From NCBI GenBank assembly GCA_030268105.1, contig BSDZ01000004.1:3087001-3151000 (forward strand): DNA of 64,000 bases. The letters run 5' to 3'. This DNA is from Volvox africanus (taxonomy: Eukaryota > Chlorophyta > Chlorophyceae > Chlamydomonadales > Volvocaceae). Of the stretch, positions 33,771-46,199 are shown in pieces. Position 1 is the first letter of the stretch; every line of letters begins with the position of its first letter. Both the position numbers and the translations under genes were made by a program. A model generated the notes under the pieces. That model was not told the DNA's origin. It was given only the letters and a program-made list of their open reading frames with translations, and did not search any database.

Positions 33771-35113
33771 AAATATACAGGTTTTGACACGCACCCCATT
33801 CTGGCCTCATCAGCCGGAGCCATTGTCATATCTGGAACGACGTGCAGCAGGGAAGCGGGAAAGCGATCGTAGCAACGCCTGCGGTAATTATATTCGCCAA
33901 TCTCTGTCGTCGGCATACACTTCAGATGCGTAAGGCCCACGAGACGGATATGTGTATATATCAGGGGATGTGTACCCTTCCCCTCTTAACAAGGTTCAGG
34001 TGCGGCACCTTCACACTGCTTCAGAGGTTATTGGGAAGAGAGGGCAAGTATTTCTGAATGGTCGCTAGGGTTTCGACAAAGATTTGCCGCACCTAACCCA
34101 GCAGCCAGGTAGAGCCCTAACTAACAGATAGAGCAAGCTGCTCTACAGAGGATTGAGTCCGAAGAATTTGTTTTTATTGGTGGGTTGGTTGTGTTGAGAT
34201 GAGCAAATATGGATAATGAGGATGAGAACGCAGGAAAAAGTAACAAACTGGAGAGGAGGTGCTTTTCTTCCAATCATGGTATCGAGATTGACGGTAATGC
34301 GCTGGGCGCAGCATACCCTAGGTCAGTGATTCATATCCGCAATTCCGCGGATCGGATTAGGAATCTAGCTGGTTGTTGACTACGGAAGATAAGCCCAGGA
34401 GGGCACTTCCGAAGAGCTGTGGAGCAGATATCGTCCACAGGGGAGTATTGAGATGAGGATACATGTATAAAGAGAATAATGGGGAAGAAAGAAGTAATAC
34501 CCCGCAGGTTGGTTACTTCATGCATCTGGAGAATTTAACATGGCGTATGTATATATACAGGGGGTACAAGGACTATTAATAAACAGATGGCTTGAGGCTT
34601 TTTGCTATCCATCATGCATGTAAAAAAATAGCTGTCGTACCTAGTCGTACATGTGCTGCACACGCATCCACGATACGAAGGTGTAGAAGCACCTTCTCAG
34701 CATCTCGGGAGGCCTTAGCGGCTCTCAACTACTACAATGGCCTCGCTCAAAATAATGGGCGGGCGGGGCAATGGCATGGCTTAATTTGCAACAGTTTTAC
34801 ATGCAAGGGGAACCGTGTTCATCTCCCCTCCCTCTCATCCTGAGTTGCACAACTGGGCACAACAAGTTCTCAAAACTCCTACCCAAATATTTTAATGACA
34901 ACATAGCAGGAAAGACAACAGGATACATGATCAATATACACACGCATGCAACCACGCGTATGTAGCTGTCTAGCACCAGCAGCAGCGCATTCCCCCAAAT
35001 CCTTCCCACGCAATCAGCGGCGACCAAATAAACGGCCAACAACAGCAGCTTTACGAATTTCGGAGGAGTATCGGGAATGCTAGGCAATCCCGAGGATTTC
35101 CCCACCCCGCCGC
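33771..35113. other. No gene recognised; contains an R3 repeat scrap
   Basis: 34640-34745 carries GGTGTAGAAGCACCTTCTCA and following bases that recur at 50210-50265 and, diverged, at 49815-49885. Otherwise unremarkable. Confidence 0.45.
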
Positions 35114-35237
35114 AAGCTATGCAACAGCGCAACCACGCGCTCTGTCGACTACTGCCAATCCGCACAAACAGACATAAGCTATGCAACAGCGCAACCACGC
35201 GCCCTGTCGACTACTGCCAATCCGCACAAACAGACAT
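35114..35237 (+). repeat. Two tandem 62-bp units
   Basis: The unit beginning AAGCTATGCAACAGCGCAAC is repeated at 35114-35175 and 35176-35237 with one mismatch. Being so alike, the duplication is recent. Confidence 0.9.
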
Positions 35238-35920
35238 ACGTCAATACTCGCTCTCCCTTTTACCTCGGTTATCTAGCTTGCAGATATACGTATGAAGTGA
35301 CTACATGGTTATGGATGAAAAGTTCATGAGCCTGTATGTGACAAACAAGCAAATGACGATTGAACATATTCAAGACTCTCGAATGAGTAGATTTTAGACT
35401 TGGTAACAATAATGCTGTTTTCACCGAAACTAAACCGTTGCAAACGAATCAAGCAACGAACCCCTCTACAGTGACCAAGCAAGGCAGGCGTTCGTGTGGC
35501 GTGCGGAACCACGCGTATCTAGCTATCTGCATGGCATGTCAACAAACGTGAGGTTTACCAGACAACATAGGGCCCAACTGGGTGGCGTAACATTCAAGGG
35601 AAACATCTAACTGGATGTATGTTGTGACCCTGCACTGGTCGTCACCGAATGCATTACACGCAAGCCAGCCTTTCCCAGCAGGGCCGCGTCAGGATATCCG
35701 TCGTCGCAGTACGACCTAAAAACGGCTTCACACTTGGCCGCGTGCCGGCTGCATCACACACAACACCCATTCGTGCGTGATGCTGGATCAGCAGCGACCC
35801 ACAGCACCGGTCCGTCGGGCAGCGTGATGAGTGCGAGTCAATCCATCCGGGCGTAAACGTGCATAACCCTAGTAAGCAGCAATGGCCCGTCGTACGTCCT
35901 GGCATTCCATTTCTTTCGGC
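35238..35920. other. No feature recognised
   Basis: No supported coding, repeat or element similarity seen. Confidence 0.4.
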
Positions 35921-36262
35921 TTAACCGCCCTTGCTCCAGGTGACTGTCTTCGTCCACTTGTTCCGCGGAGTGGTCACCGTCCAGCTCCACGAGCCGCCGC
36001 CCTTCCCGCAGCACCACCACCACCATCCCCCTTGCAAAGCCCGCCGGGGAATCCCCTGCCTTGCTTTCTGAGCGCCTGGGCCAGCCTTGTCGTCCATCTC
36101 CACAGAGAAGACGCTAACGTCCGGGACCGTGGTGGGGGCCAGGTCACGGGCACTCAGTGTTGGCTGCGGCAGGTACGCCAGGGCCAGGAAAAGGCCCAGC
36201 AGCACCGCGCTGGCCAATAGCCAAGGAGAGAGCGCATGGCACGAGATGCGCACGGCGGCCAT
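35921..36262 (-). CDS. Hypothetical small secreted or single-pass membrane protein
   Basis: An ATG-started frame of 113 codons. The N-terminus is MAAVRISCHALSPWLL followed by a hydrophobic stretch (LASAVLLGLFLALAYL) of signal-anchor type, then a Thr/Ser/Val-rich part. An unusual aromatic segment (GGWWWWCCGKGGGSWSW) lies near residue 80, and the end is WTKTVTWSKGG. Codons are GC-rich in third position compared with flanking DNA, which supports coding. I do not recognise a family. It could be one exon of a larger gene, since no upstream or downstream exon was identified. The promoter is not evident. Confidence 0.45.
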   Translation of the reverse strand: MAAVRISCHALSPWLLASAVLLGLFLALAYLPQPTLSARDLAPTTVPDVSVFSVEMDDKAGPGAQKARQGIPRRALQGGWWWWCCGKGGGSWSWTVTTPRNKWTKTVTWSKGG

Positions 36263-37551
36263 GTATGGTTATGGCTCGCTATCGCTTTCGGGGTGGCGAT
36301 GAGCTCCCGTGGCCGCCCTCTAAAGTGACCGCTGCGGCTTGTTACTTAGCAGCAGCCCACACACCGGCGGGACGAATGAAGACTGTTGACGAAGCAACAG
36401 AGTGACCGCAATATGTCGATACTCGTTCCTTCATCACGCATGCAGCAGGTTCACGTATATATACACACGTTGGATGCATGCATTGATTAATCCCAGCCAA
36501 ATAAAGCAATATCGCGATGAAATTCCAAGAGTATGTATGTAGTGAGAGAGGTATTCACAATAATAAGGAGCGTATATGAGCATATGCTGCTGCGGGCAAC
36601 GATGACGTGCGTTTGGCGGCTGTGTATGTGTGATGCGTCGCCGCAGAAAGCGATAGAGTGGAGCTATATATTATAGATCGCTCGGCACGGTTTATACATT
36701 TGATATTGTTCGATTAGTCGTGTGTTTATGTATTTTTTTAATTCCCCGACACGGTGACTGGGAAGCATTAAAGCGCGAAATGCATGGCGGTCCGCACCAG
36801 CCATGCATCCAGAACGAACCCACGGGATACGTAGGTCACCCCGCCCTGCCTACATACCTCTTTTCGCCTTTCAGTGCCGATTTCAGGTCCCGTAGTGCGC
36901 TCTGCTGCACGGTGCACTTGCCAGTATATATGTAGGATATGAATTCTCCACGCAGCTAGCTATTATAACTGCAGCTGTACCTATGTCTTATTAGTATTTG
37001 CAATACGGCTGCAGTAAAGAAGAAAGCTGCTCTGCTTATCATTGGAACCTCAGACATGTATAGGCGCATCGTGTCCTATTCTTGGATGCGGGCGCTGATG
37101 ACGAAAGGGTCCTTGGCCGTCCGTCAACGTGCGAAGTGACCAGACAGAGCGACAGACAGAGCGACTCAAAACATTCGTTCAGTAGTTCTGACGCTCAGGG
37201 GGAATCTAATAATCGCTCAATGGTAGCGATACATTTAACTTTCATTTGAATAATCTTAAGTTTCGATTAGCTTGTTAGGCACAGGAAGTCGAACGCGATC
37301 AATCCTCCTGCGCGGCATCGCAAACGGTCCTAACGGCGTAAATGTTAAGGGTGGGCCCTCGCAACGTTTATAACCTTGTCAATATGTAAGCGACGTGCGT
37401 CCACGGATTATGCACCATGCAAGCTAGTTAATTTACATTTGAATTTTTGCTGTAGGAATAATGCGATCGAAAACCAAGAGCGGCAGGTTGGGACGTGCAA
37501 CACCACAAGCACGGGTACGTACAGTTAGGTGGGTGAACTTGCATCCTTTAT
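36263..37551. other. No feature recognised
   Basis: AT-richer intergenic-looking sequence with ATATAT tracts; no supported gene or element. Confidence 0.4.
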
Positions 37552-38259
37552 ATGGTTAGTTCCTGCCATAATGCAGCTTACACAAGTAAGACTAGCTGGA
37601 TGAGATTCGGATTGCGTTGCCTAGTTAGGCGGAGCCTTAGCTACCTAAGGCGCTATGTGACCTTGGTGACCTCGGTGCCCTTCCCTGCTTCTGACTGCAG
37701 TTGCAAGTACCGCAACGCGCTGCTGATGCTAAGGGCCTTCCTGGACTACGGCACTCTGGCCTTCATCCTTTTGCCTGTTCGTTGGAGCGCCTCGCTGCTG
37801 CCGGTACCCACGATGTGGTTGGAGGCGTGTAACTGTCACAGCGTCAGTGTGCTATACCGCAGCATCTGGGAGCCCTTAACGCTGCAGGTAGTGGTGTTAA
37901 TGTTGGCGGTACATACCGCGTCGTGTTATCACAGTTGAGTTTGTCCCTGAACATCAGTGTTATGCGGCGACTTCGCCTTTGCCTGTTGCCTCAGTGGTGT
38001 CTTGCTCCTAACTGCGCTGACCGGCATTATCACCCAGGCATCGGCCCGGTACTTTCTCCCGATTTTCACTTCCCTTTCCCATTCCGGCCGCCCGTACTGC
38101 ATTGACCTTACCTTCACTGTCCCCTCACCCGGCGCGATTTGGCCAATCCTCATCTCCTTGGTACCTTGGACCCTTTTGATGAGGCGCTGCTACTTCGGCC
38201 GCTGGTACCCTGCGTTATCTTTCGTGGCTTGGATCGCGATGTCCCAACTGGCCATGTAA
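37552..38259 (+). CDS. Candidate polytopic membrane protein (two open segments in the same frame)
   Basis: Segment 1 (to 37938) contains YRNALLMLRAFLDYGTLAFI and VPTMWLEACNCHSVSVLYRS. Segment 2 (from about 37957 to TAA at 38257-38259) contains DFAFACCLSGVLLLTALTGI, PGAIWPILISLVPWTLLMRR and ALSFVAWIAMSQLAM. Both are strongly biased to C/G third positions, unlike the surroundings, and have at least four hydrophobic segments. They lie in the same frame, separated by two TGA codons (37936 and 37948), which suggests either a short intron (a GT follows CTGCAG at 37886) or a pseudogene. I cannot fix the splice sites or name a family. The true start may be downstream of 37552. Confidence 0.4.
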
Positions 38260-38738
38260 ACAGTCGCCGACATGTGCACCCGATGGGGATTCCTGACGAC
38301 ACGACTGCAACTGGGGTCAGGTGACGGAGCAGGGGGCGATGGCGGCAGAAGGGGATGAGGAAGAACAGGCCCTCGCAGGGTGGAGGGGAAGATGAAGGGG
38401 GAGGAAGGCATCGAGGAGAGGCCAGGGAAGGAGGGAGGAACAGGGCATTCGGTGGAGAAAGCTGCCAGAGACGGTTGCGGTGGCAGTTCCTGACACTGCG
38501 GCGATCGCGGACAGACGTGTTTATGCCGTGTGACACGGCACCCAATTCACGTGAGAGATGTCACGGGCTTTAAATGGTCAACGTTGGCGCCAGTGCCAGT
38601 CGAAATTGACACTTGTGGCGGGTGGAACAATGCAAAGCAATAATGAAAGATTGTTAGTGTGTTTATACAGTATATATAGTTGTCACATGTATGGACTTTA
38701 ACAGTCTCTACAACACATGAAGTTATGGCAACCCACAG

Positions 38739-39069
38739 AGGGGAATCTATCTGGTTGAGCTGATCGACCGTATCATGGATCTGGAGTCCAAGTACTTCTC
38801 AGCATCCAACCAAATCATTCTAGCACAGCTGCTGTCGTCCTTTGTCACACTTGGCACACTCAAGCTGACAATGCTTTGGGAGCAGTACATGATGTTTAAG
38901 CAGTTGTATGGCTTGGTAAGAATTTGCCCTGAATACTGAAATAGTAGATTTATTAATCTTATCTGACTCACCATTGCATTACACACAGCCTGACAATGCA
39001 TCCATGTATGGCTGGGCCCTGGATGAAACTTGCGTCCAATTATGCAGAAGCCTTGCTTTACCATTATGA
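38739..39069 (+). CDS. Two-exon gene fragment with a 73-bp GT-AG intron
   Basis: Exon a (38739-38915, 59 codons, phase 0 at both ends) is preceded by CCCACAG and followed by GTAAGA. It reads RGIYLVELIDRIMDLESKYF, then SASNQIILAQLLSSFV and LWEQYMMFKQLYGL. The intron (38916-38988) contains a CTGAC branch-like site and ends ACACAG. Exon b (38989-39069) continues in phase as PDNASMYGWALDETC and reaches TGA. No frameshift is needed, and codon use is coding-like. Upstream the frame is closed by TGA at 38718, consistent with a splice acceptor. The protein looks soluble and helical; I do not recognise the family. Further exons were not found, so it may be a gene remnant. Confidence 0.5.
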
Positions 39070-39223
39070 TGAGTATATATAATGTTTTTCATCATCTGGG
39101 TAGGTTAGCCATTACACAAGTCGAGTGAGAAGTAGAGTGCTTGCTTTGGATGGCCAGACACTAAAGTATACACCAGTACACATCCGCTGCTGCCGGACTA
39201 GATACATAGAGTTGGAGTGCCAT

Positions 39224-39841
39224 TGTGGCCAGAGTTGGGTTGGGTGTTGGGAGTTGTTGGGAGTTGGGCAAGTAAGGAGGAGGCAGGGAGGCGTGCTCCT
39301 GGATAGGGCTGGATTTTCCTTGGCCATGGGGACTGGGAGGGATCTAGAGGGTGGAGAGGGAGGGATCCCCAACATTATCTTGCAGGTAGGGATAGCTAGG
39401 GCTCTCTGTGGGCGTAGCCGTTGAGCTTTTCAGGGGGGCGCCTTGGTGGCTTGTTATCCCCCCCTGCGTCTTATAAGGAGTCTAGCTTTCCTTCTGGGCA
39501 GTTTGGGAGGGTCCGAGCTTTTTGCCCCCTTTCCTTAGGGTGTTAGGAGGGCCAGGCATTTTGCTTGGGAGGCAGTGGAGGTGGAGGAGGAGGGGCTCTC
39601 TCCCTTTTAGGGAGGTAGGGATTGCTCTCTTGCCCTCTCCGTCTGGGAGCTGGTGTGGTTGGCTGAGGCTCTGTTCCTTTGAGTAGCCAGGCTTGAGGCT
39701 CGTGAGGTCTGTGTCCCCTTGCTGGCTGAGCGAGGGGAGGAGTGAAAGGCAGGACAACAGACTAAGCCGTGTGTTCCCCCCTGCGCTGTGATTCGGCCCA
39801 TAGTGCTTGTCCTCTAAGGGCAAGTCGCCCACAGTGTAACA
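39224..39841 (-). repeat. Dispersed repeat R1, copy 1 (copia-LTR-like end)
   Basis: Aligns with 48036-48661 with small indels. On the minus strand it starts TGTTACACTGTGGGCGAC, and its first ~95 bp match the start of the copia LTR at 52547. So it is probably an LTR, or a non-autonomous relative, of the copia group. Confidence 0.7.
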
Positions 39842-39934
39842 CCCGTTCGTACCCTTTATTTATTGCTTGTATATTGTCAGTAGTAATTGTGCACATATAT
39901 TTGCTAACCTTCACAACAAGTAGGGTGTCGGCTT

Positions 39935-40455
39935 CATGGAAGCCGAAAAAGGGCGGGGCCCCCCCCAATCCGTACAGGCCGGTTACTTCACAATGAAACG
40001 GTTTGAAGTTTGCTAGTTCACGAGTTCACAACGTTACATTCTTTGTAGGTAACTGTAAGCAAATTCGTCGACCTGCTATGCATATACACAAGTGGCAAAT
40101 CGCCATGCCTGTGAGCTTAGTCACCCAAACTTGTTGTTCGATTCATTTCACGCCGTCATGCCAGAATTCCATTATGAGAGACGCGGCACCTTTTGGAATG
40201 AAACTAGGCCGAGACGTGTTCATGTGACCTTGACCGGGGTCAAAGGAGACTGACAAACTTGTTTGTACTCATACGATTGTTATTAGCCAGAATAAAGATA
40301 CCTTGCAATATAGAATGTAATTTGTGACCAATATCGCGTTTCCGCCGGGCGAGATATTATGTTTGGTCCGTCACATTCGACGGACATGGGCAATCCCACA
40401 GGGCGGGGCCCCCCCTGGGCGCTTCGCAACGGGGCCCCGCCCTAAAAGAGTCATT
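39935..40455 (+). repeat. Dispersed repeat R5, copy 1
   Basis: Bordered by GC-rich blocks (AAGGGCGGGGCCCCCCCC on the left, CGGGGCCCCGCCCT on the right). It shares several blocks with 51120-52230 (GGCACCTTTTGGAA; TTTGTACTCATACGATT; ACCTTGCAATATAG; GACATGGGCAATC). No coding recognised; class unknown. Confidence 0.6.
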
Positions 40456-41191
40456 AGGACGACCCTGTTTCCAACCTACCCGTCAGATATGGCTATCGAT
40501 CCACTCTGCATGGAGGGGGATTTGAAGTTGTGTAGAAGGCAAAGTCAACCTGCCTGCTGTCTAGGTAGCACACCAGTGAATGCAGGTTTTATGCTAAACA
40601 TCAGTGGCCCTATCATGACCCAACAAACCCCAATATTCCAGGTCAGTGCATGATTTATTCCACGCAAGAGATAAATATATTCATTCTACAGTCTCATCCC
40701 TGTGTTGAAAGTATGTTTTATAATACCTTTGCTGCTTCTGGGTATTATGAAGCCATGTCTTAATGCACCCTTTTCTTTTGCATGTAAGGCTGTTTCCTTG
40801 TACAGAGCCCTAACATGTGCCCTCGACATAAACTGAATGCAGGATTTCCAAGCCCAAAAGTAACTGGCTTCATTACTCATATGCATGGGTTAAGAAATGT
40901 GTTGTATTGTTAATAAATGCAAAACGTGATTTGTATGGTGGTCGTGAGGACTACTGATTGTGTATCGCTTGCTCAAGATCCTGGATCAGACCCTCCTCGC
41001 GATAGTCATATGAGTCTTATTATAAGGTCGACTTATGTTTATCAATATATAGATAGTTCATAAGATTGGAATATCAATATTCCGAGCTACAAGCAATGCT
41101 CGTGTCACCAAACCCTACAACCCTAGGGTTTACATAACCACGTCATAGTCGTCCTACACAGCTACAGTGTGCCAAAACAAAACTGGGGACC
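40456..41191. other. No gene recognised
   Basis: Unassigned sequence between repeat R5 and the lectin-like frame. A short open frame to about 40653 ends near a GT (CAGGTCAGTG) but has no recognisable motif. Confidence 0.35.
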
Positions 41192-41656
41192 TTGGTATTT
41201 CTGCTATCTACTGCTCCCTGCACTCTGCTGCATGGAATTGTGCGGATCAATGATACCTGGTCGACTTACTTTGGGATCTGCAACTCTACCGCCTTTGACG
41301 GCAACCCAAAGCGGACCTCCATCACAGGTGTTGCCATCAGCAACAGCAGCCACGTCGAGTGTCTGCCGGTTCTTTATGGCGATGTCTCCGGTGGTGCTTA
41401 TTAGGGTCTTGTGAGGGACAGCATCGTCCTCTTGGACTCTGATGAAGTGATTGTCAATGCGAAAGGTTATGCAGGAGGCACTGTTAACCAACTGGTCTTA
41501 GTCATGAGCAAGGGTCAGCACATTGGAGGTGTTGGCCCAGGTGGCAGCTTCTTTAGCTCGGGTGCGGGCAGGCTTATCTCCATCTCAGATTACAATGGTA
41601 CAAGCAGTAGCTTGGGGTGCATCCGGTTTCTGTGGCGAGAGTATATTGTCGAGTAA
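41192..41656 (+). pseudogene. Jacalin-like lectin domain with one in-frame TAG
   Basis: One frame of 154 codons from a non-ATG start, interrupted only by TAG at 41402-41404. It reads SITGVAISNSSHVECLPVLY, SGGAY-stop-GLVRDSIVLL, then VNQLVLVMSKGQHIGGVGPG, FFSSGAGRLISISDYNG and LGCIRFLW. This pattern of three short beta motifs, ending in a Gly-rich loop and a Leu-x-x-Ile-x-Phe strand, is that of jacalin-related lectins, which bind carbohydrates. Codon use is coding-like on both sides of the stop, so the stop is recent or the gene is spliced around it. A retrotransposon LTR sits 22 bp after its end, and no continuation is found beyond it. Confidence 0.6.
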
Positions 41657-41678
41657 ATACTAATGTAAGGGTATACAC

Positions 41679-42500
41679 TGTTGTATCTCTCCTCGTTTTG
41701 CTCATAAAGTGTCTGCACGTCTGGGGCATAGACACTAGCACAGAAGCGCTTGCAAGTACAACAAAGCACTCGAAAGCAGCAAGAGACAGCGGAAGACTTG
41801 AGAAAGAGGAAAGATATAACTTACAATGATCACAGGATGCGATGATTTGATGGGCCGTCAGACCCAGCGGGCAGCGATCATCATACGGCGAATAGCGAAT
41901 AGTGAAGCTCAGGCTTAGCTCGGGCCGCAATAGCAGAGCATATAGCAATAGTCCAATTGAACACAGGCGTGTTCCGATAGCATACGAAGATGTTCTGCTC
42001 TACATTGCCATCCTCGCACCTATTATACGCGCGATATCGATATGCAGTACAACTCACACTAGGAGGTCAATCCTAAGTGTGATAAACCCTAACGCAGGGC
42101 ATCGATATCTGCGTTTTCCGATAATTAAACCTTCATGGCATCCGCAAGATGCAAGGGTCCAAATAGCGATATCCGGTTGCCGATCGAACACTGCGACTTA
42201 GATGCGCGTCACACTCGCACATTACGTATGCCAGCGATGGCGTAATAATATAACAAATATTATTACTTAACATCTCATGCCATAATTATGCAACGTGCCT
42301 ATGCTTCTCCGAGCATTCGTATATTAGGTGTATCAGCGATGCAGCTGGTAGTGCGATGTGGCAAGTCGCAATGCATGGCATTAAACTAGCTAAATATATG
42401 CAAATATATTCATAACTAATATGCATTTATTACATTCGCTTATGGCCTTGTAAAGTCGCATTGACCTACGCATAGGCGGTAATCGAACCGTAATACAACA
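41679..42500 (-). repeat. Solo gypsy LTR (822 bp) with TSD TACAC
   Basis: Ends TGTTGTAT (42500) and ATACAACA (41679) on the minus strand, with TACAC at 41674-41678 and 42501-42505. No internal region lies on either side, so it arose by LTR-LTR recombination. It is a third LTR type, intermediate between the A and C families. Confidence 0.93.
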
Positions 42501-42505
42501 TACAC

Positions 42506-45149
42506 ATGGCTAGGTCCGTGCCCAGATCACACACCCATCGCACGCACAGTGAGCACAGTAGGCATAATGCAACTGACAGGGTGATTCTGCCTTGATATTG
42601 TGCTGGTGTGTGGGTATTAGGTAGATGTGTGGATCATACATGTACGACTACTACAGCAACGGTAAGCAGGCAGCAGGAGCGACTGGTTGATTAACCAAGC
42701 GTGCAAATGTTCCGTGCACGGCCAAGCAAGGTCCGCTGCCTGCTTGCTTGTCTATGTAACGAGCTACGTACGGGGGCTATCCTATTCATGTTTGTATGTG
42801 GGCCGCAAGCAATACACAGGCTACATATCCTATCCATGCATGGAAAACCCATGCAGGCATCGATGTATGCGTTTCCTCACTTATGTTCCTGGGTGCAATT
42901 GTTATATTATGGTTACTTAGCACCATGCTATGGAAGTGGCCCCATGGCTACACCCTCTGGCGATGCTATGATATGGGTACGTAGTGATTATTATTAAAGG
43001 TTCGTTGGAGCATGCTCCAACGGGTTGCATGCATGCTGCAACTGTGACATTGTCGCTGCTAGACTCACTTAAGTTTGAACCCAGTGGTTGAAATGTGTTT
43101 AGACGAGTTATTGAAAGGCAAGTGGCTTCTGGTTGTAGGCATCATGATTGCATTTCGCGTGTATGTATGTTTAGAGAGCAAGCAAGGAGCCACATAAATA
43201 CTAAGATACATCAAGAATAAGTACAGTATATTACATACTGCTGATACGGGATACATGTTCACGATATCGTTTGCCTTTAAATCTGTGCATCTTAGCTCGT
43301 ATACAAACGAAATAAGCGGAAAGCCCGCCGTCCATACAAGCAATATTCGAGCTAGCAGCACATTTCATTGGCCGGCTCGGTGACCATATGACAGCTGGCC
43401 AGCTGTGCTGGATCTGTAAATGCTGGATCAGTAAGCAAACAAACTCCTGCTTATTACTTCTCATCGTGATGATAAGGAAGGGGAAATAAACGAAATCCAC
43501 AGCAGCCATCATCGGTTATCATCATCAGCCAAGTAACTCGCTCGTGCAATCCAACTAATAACACAAACGTGTGTATCTGGCAACAACCCAATACGGATAC
43601 CTATTAAATACATAGCTTGTCAATAGATAGAGCTACTATAATACATACGTATAGCAACTGATAACAGACGTTAGCTATAAATTAGGATGCTGCACTGTTG
43701 GTGAGTTGCCCTGAAAGGACATAACAAGCACCGGGGGCCCTGACTGGGCCGGACCAGCGCCGGGGGAAACACGTACGCGGCTTTGTTTGTCTGCCCTGAC
43801 GCGCATGCTATATATACGTTCACCATTTACATGGATCCGTGCATAATAAATCATCAGGGAAGCATTTGTAGGGATTGTGCGCCGATGTAGGGCATGTATG
43901 TAGGTATGTGTCTGGGGTAGATTGGTGGAGTGTAGGCTTGGTTAGACTACATATGTATTAACCTTTCTGGCTGGCTGGGTAAAATATTGAGTGTTAGCGA
44001 CATCACCATCACATCACATCACCACCACCATCATCACCATCACCATCTCAACTATTGAAACGATTGATGCTCCCCTGCTGCGTGGTTGCCACGGAATAAG
44101 CGTGATGAAGATGGCATACATACGTAAGTAACCCTGTTCCTTGCATTGTCGATGGACTCCATCTGACATTCTATGTAACGCACGGAGAACGATGAAAGGG
44201 TATTATTTCGTTTAGAACCCCCACCCCACCCAAACCCACCCAAGCAACTAACCCGCTATCTCCATCGCACGTCTTAAAGTACGGAGGATCACCCCTCTTA
44301 TCCTGGAATCCTGAATGCAAATATATGATTGCCCAATCCATGCGCGTTCATCCATCTATCCATGGCGCTGTATATGAACTGCAGCAGCAGATGATGCGTT
44401 AACTGATAAAAACATACGCCCACAAGGGTTTGCACGGTTGCTGCCAGCGGCAGAGCAGTATTACATATTCAATCAGCACTTCGACTTGACAACTCCATTA
44501 CAGCAAGCTGCGCTCGAATAGGGTGATAACGGGAGCACAGGTTGGTTCGTAGATTGTGTTGATTCGACTGTCAGGAAGTCGTTTGCCTGCGTACTTGGCT
44601 TGCTTTTGATGACAGATACTGGCTAGCAAAGAGGAATACGTAGTTGCAATAAAAACATGAATCGTACTACAATGACATTCGTCTTAATTAAGCTCTTATT
44701 CGAATTAGATTTGATATGTGTGCATTATATATATCATCTTATCATCTAAGTTTATATGTATATGTGTATATGTCATTGTTTTCAGCACATTTAATTTTGA
44801 GCGTGCTTGTGTGCCGTGTAGTGTTAAGAGTACATGCCACGAGATACAGACACGGAGCGAAAGAGATCAAACTGCTGCCCATGTGATGAGCTTGAAAAAT
44901 GTAGTCATGACGCCACATAATGATATTATTATATATATGGAATAGTTATCTCACATAAGCAAACACATCTTATCATCTAAGTTTATATGTAAATGTGTAT
45001 ATGTGATTGGTTTCAGCACATTTTATTCTGAGCGTACTTTATGTCCCGTGTAATGTTAAGAGTACGTGCCACGAGATACATACATGGAGCGGCTCACAAA
45101 CGCAAGTTTAAGGTGCTGAACGTATACGTACATACAGCCACTTACACAT
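42506..45149. other. No gene recognised; simple repeats
   Basis: Includes a CAT/CAC tract at 44000-44050, a direct repeat (ATCTTATCATCTAAGTTTATATGTA at 44730-44755 and 44968-44993) and a scrap similar to the copia LTR start at 43726-43790. Short frames lack support. Confidence 0.4.
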
Positions 45150-45270
45150 ATAGCATCCATTCCAATATCAACCCACCTTTAAATGTCGGAACGTAGGCGA
45201 CTTTTCCACAGCACTGGGTGGTGGTGCTTCCCTTCGAATACAAGTAGCCACTGCAGCAAACTGCGTTGCA
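45150..45270 (+). repeat. Dispersed repeat R4, copy 1
   Basis: The core reads TCGGAACGTAGGCGACTTTTCCACAGC, then CTGCAGCAAACTGCG. Four more copies lie at about 46310-46425, 46760-46880, 50275-50380 and 50895-51000. Confidence 0.75.
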
Positions 45271-45805
45271 ATTTTATACAGGTGAACTCAGCATGCATGG
45301 AATTTACTGACATACGTTCCATTAATCCATATTTTAACCTTGCTTTGTTCTCAATACGTTTTAAGAGGCGGTTTTCTATTGCGAGTATATAGATGTATCG
45401 ATATATACGAATGAACTATATAGGATACAACAGCAGCAGTCCAGCAGCAGTTATCTGATATGATAATGTGCAGTTTGAAACACGCACATACAGGGTAACA
45501 CCTTAAATAAAGGGTGCAATAATACATAGTGCATGATGACGCCGGCAGGGTGCGAGTTTCTACGCTGCACATTATTATTACACGCAGCACTCACACAGTT
45601 CTAGCGCACAAATTCACAACTTGAAGATGCTAAAATGACCCACACAACAGAGAGGTCTTTTCGGCAGATCCTCAAGCAACTACGAAATACAATACATGAT
45701 GATAAAGGCAAAAAAGGAACTTGATAGTGATACTATCCCTATGAGGTAGCTTAGAGCGAGATTATGCTCAGCTTTAAGCGAATATTCAAAGACCATTACT
45801 ATTAC

Positions 45806-46199
45806 TATACTATACTATACTATACTATACTATACTATACTATACTATACTATACTATACTATACTATACTATACTATACTATACTATACTATACTATAC
45901 TATACTATACTATACTATACTATACTATACTATACTATACTATACTATACTATACTATACTATACTATACTATACTATACTATACTATACTATACTATAC
46001 TATACTATACTATACTATACTATACTATACTATACTATACTATACTATACTATACTATACTATACTATACTATACTATACTATACTATACTATACTATAC
46101 TATACTATACTATACTATACTATACTATACTATACTATACTATATACTATACTATACTATACTATACTATACTACACTACACTACACTACACTACACTA
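45806..46199 (+). repeat. (TATAC)n microsatellite, about 67 perfect units then a decayed tail
   Basis: 45806-46140 is uninterrupted TATAC. A TATATAC interruption, more TATAC units and then TACAC units follow. It is preceded by TATTAC units. The open frame across it is a by-product of a 5-bp unit without stops. Confidence 0.97.

Noticed and set aside
37929..38573. Several minus-strand and alternative plus-strand frames around 38 kb
   Set aside because: They overlap the GC3-biased membrane frame in other phases and lack codon bias of their own.
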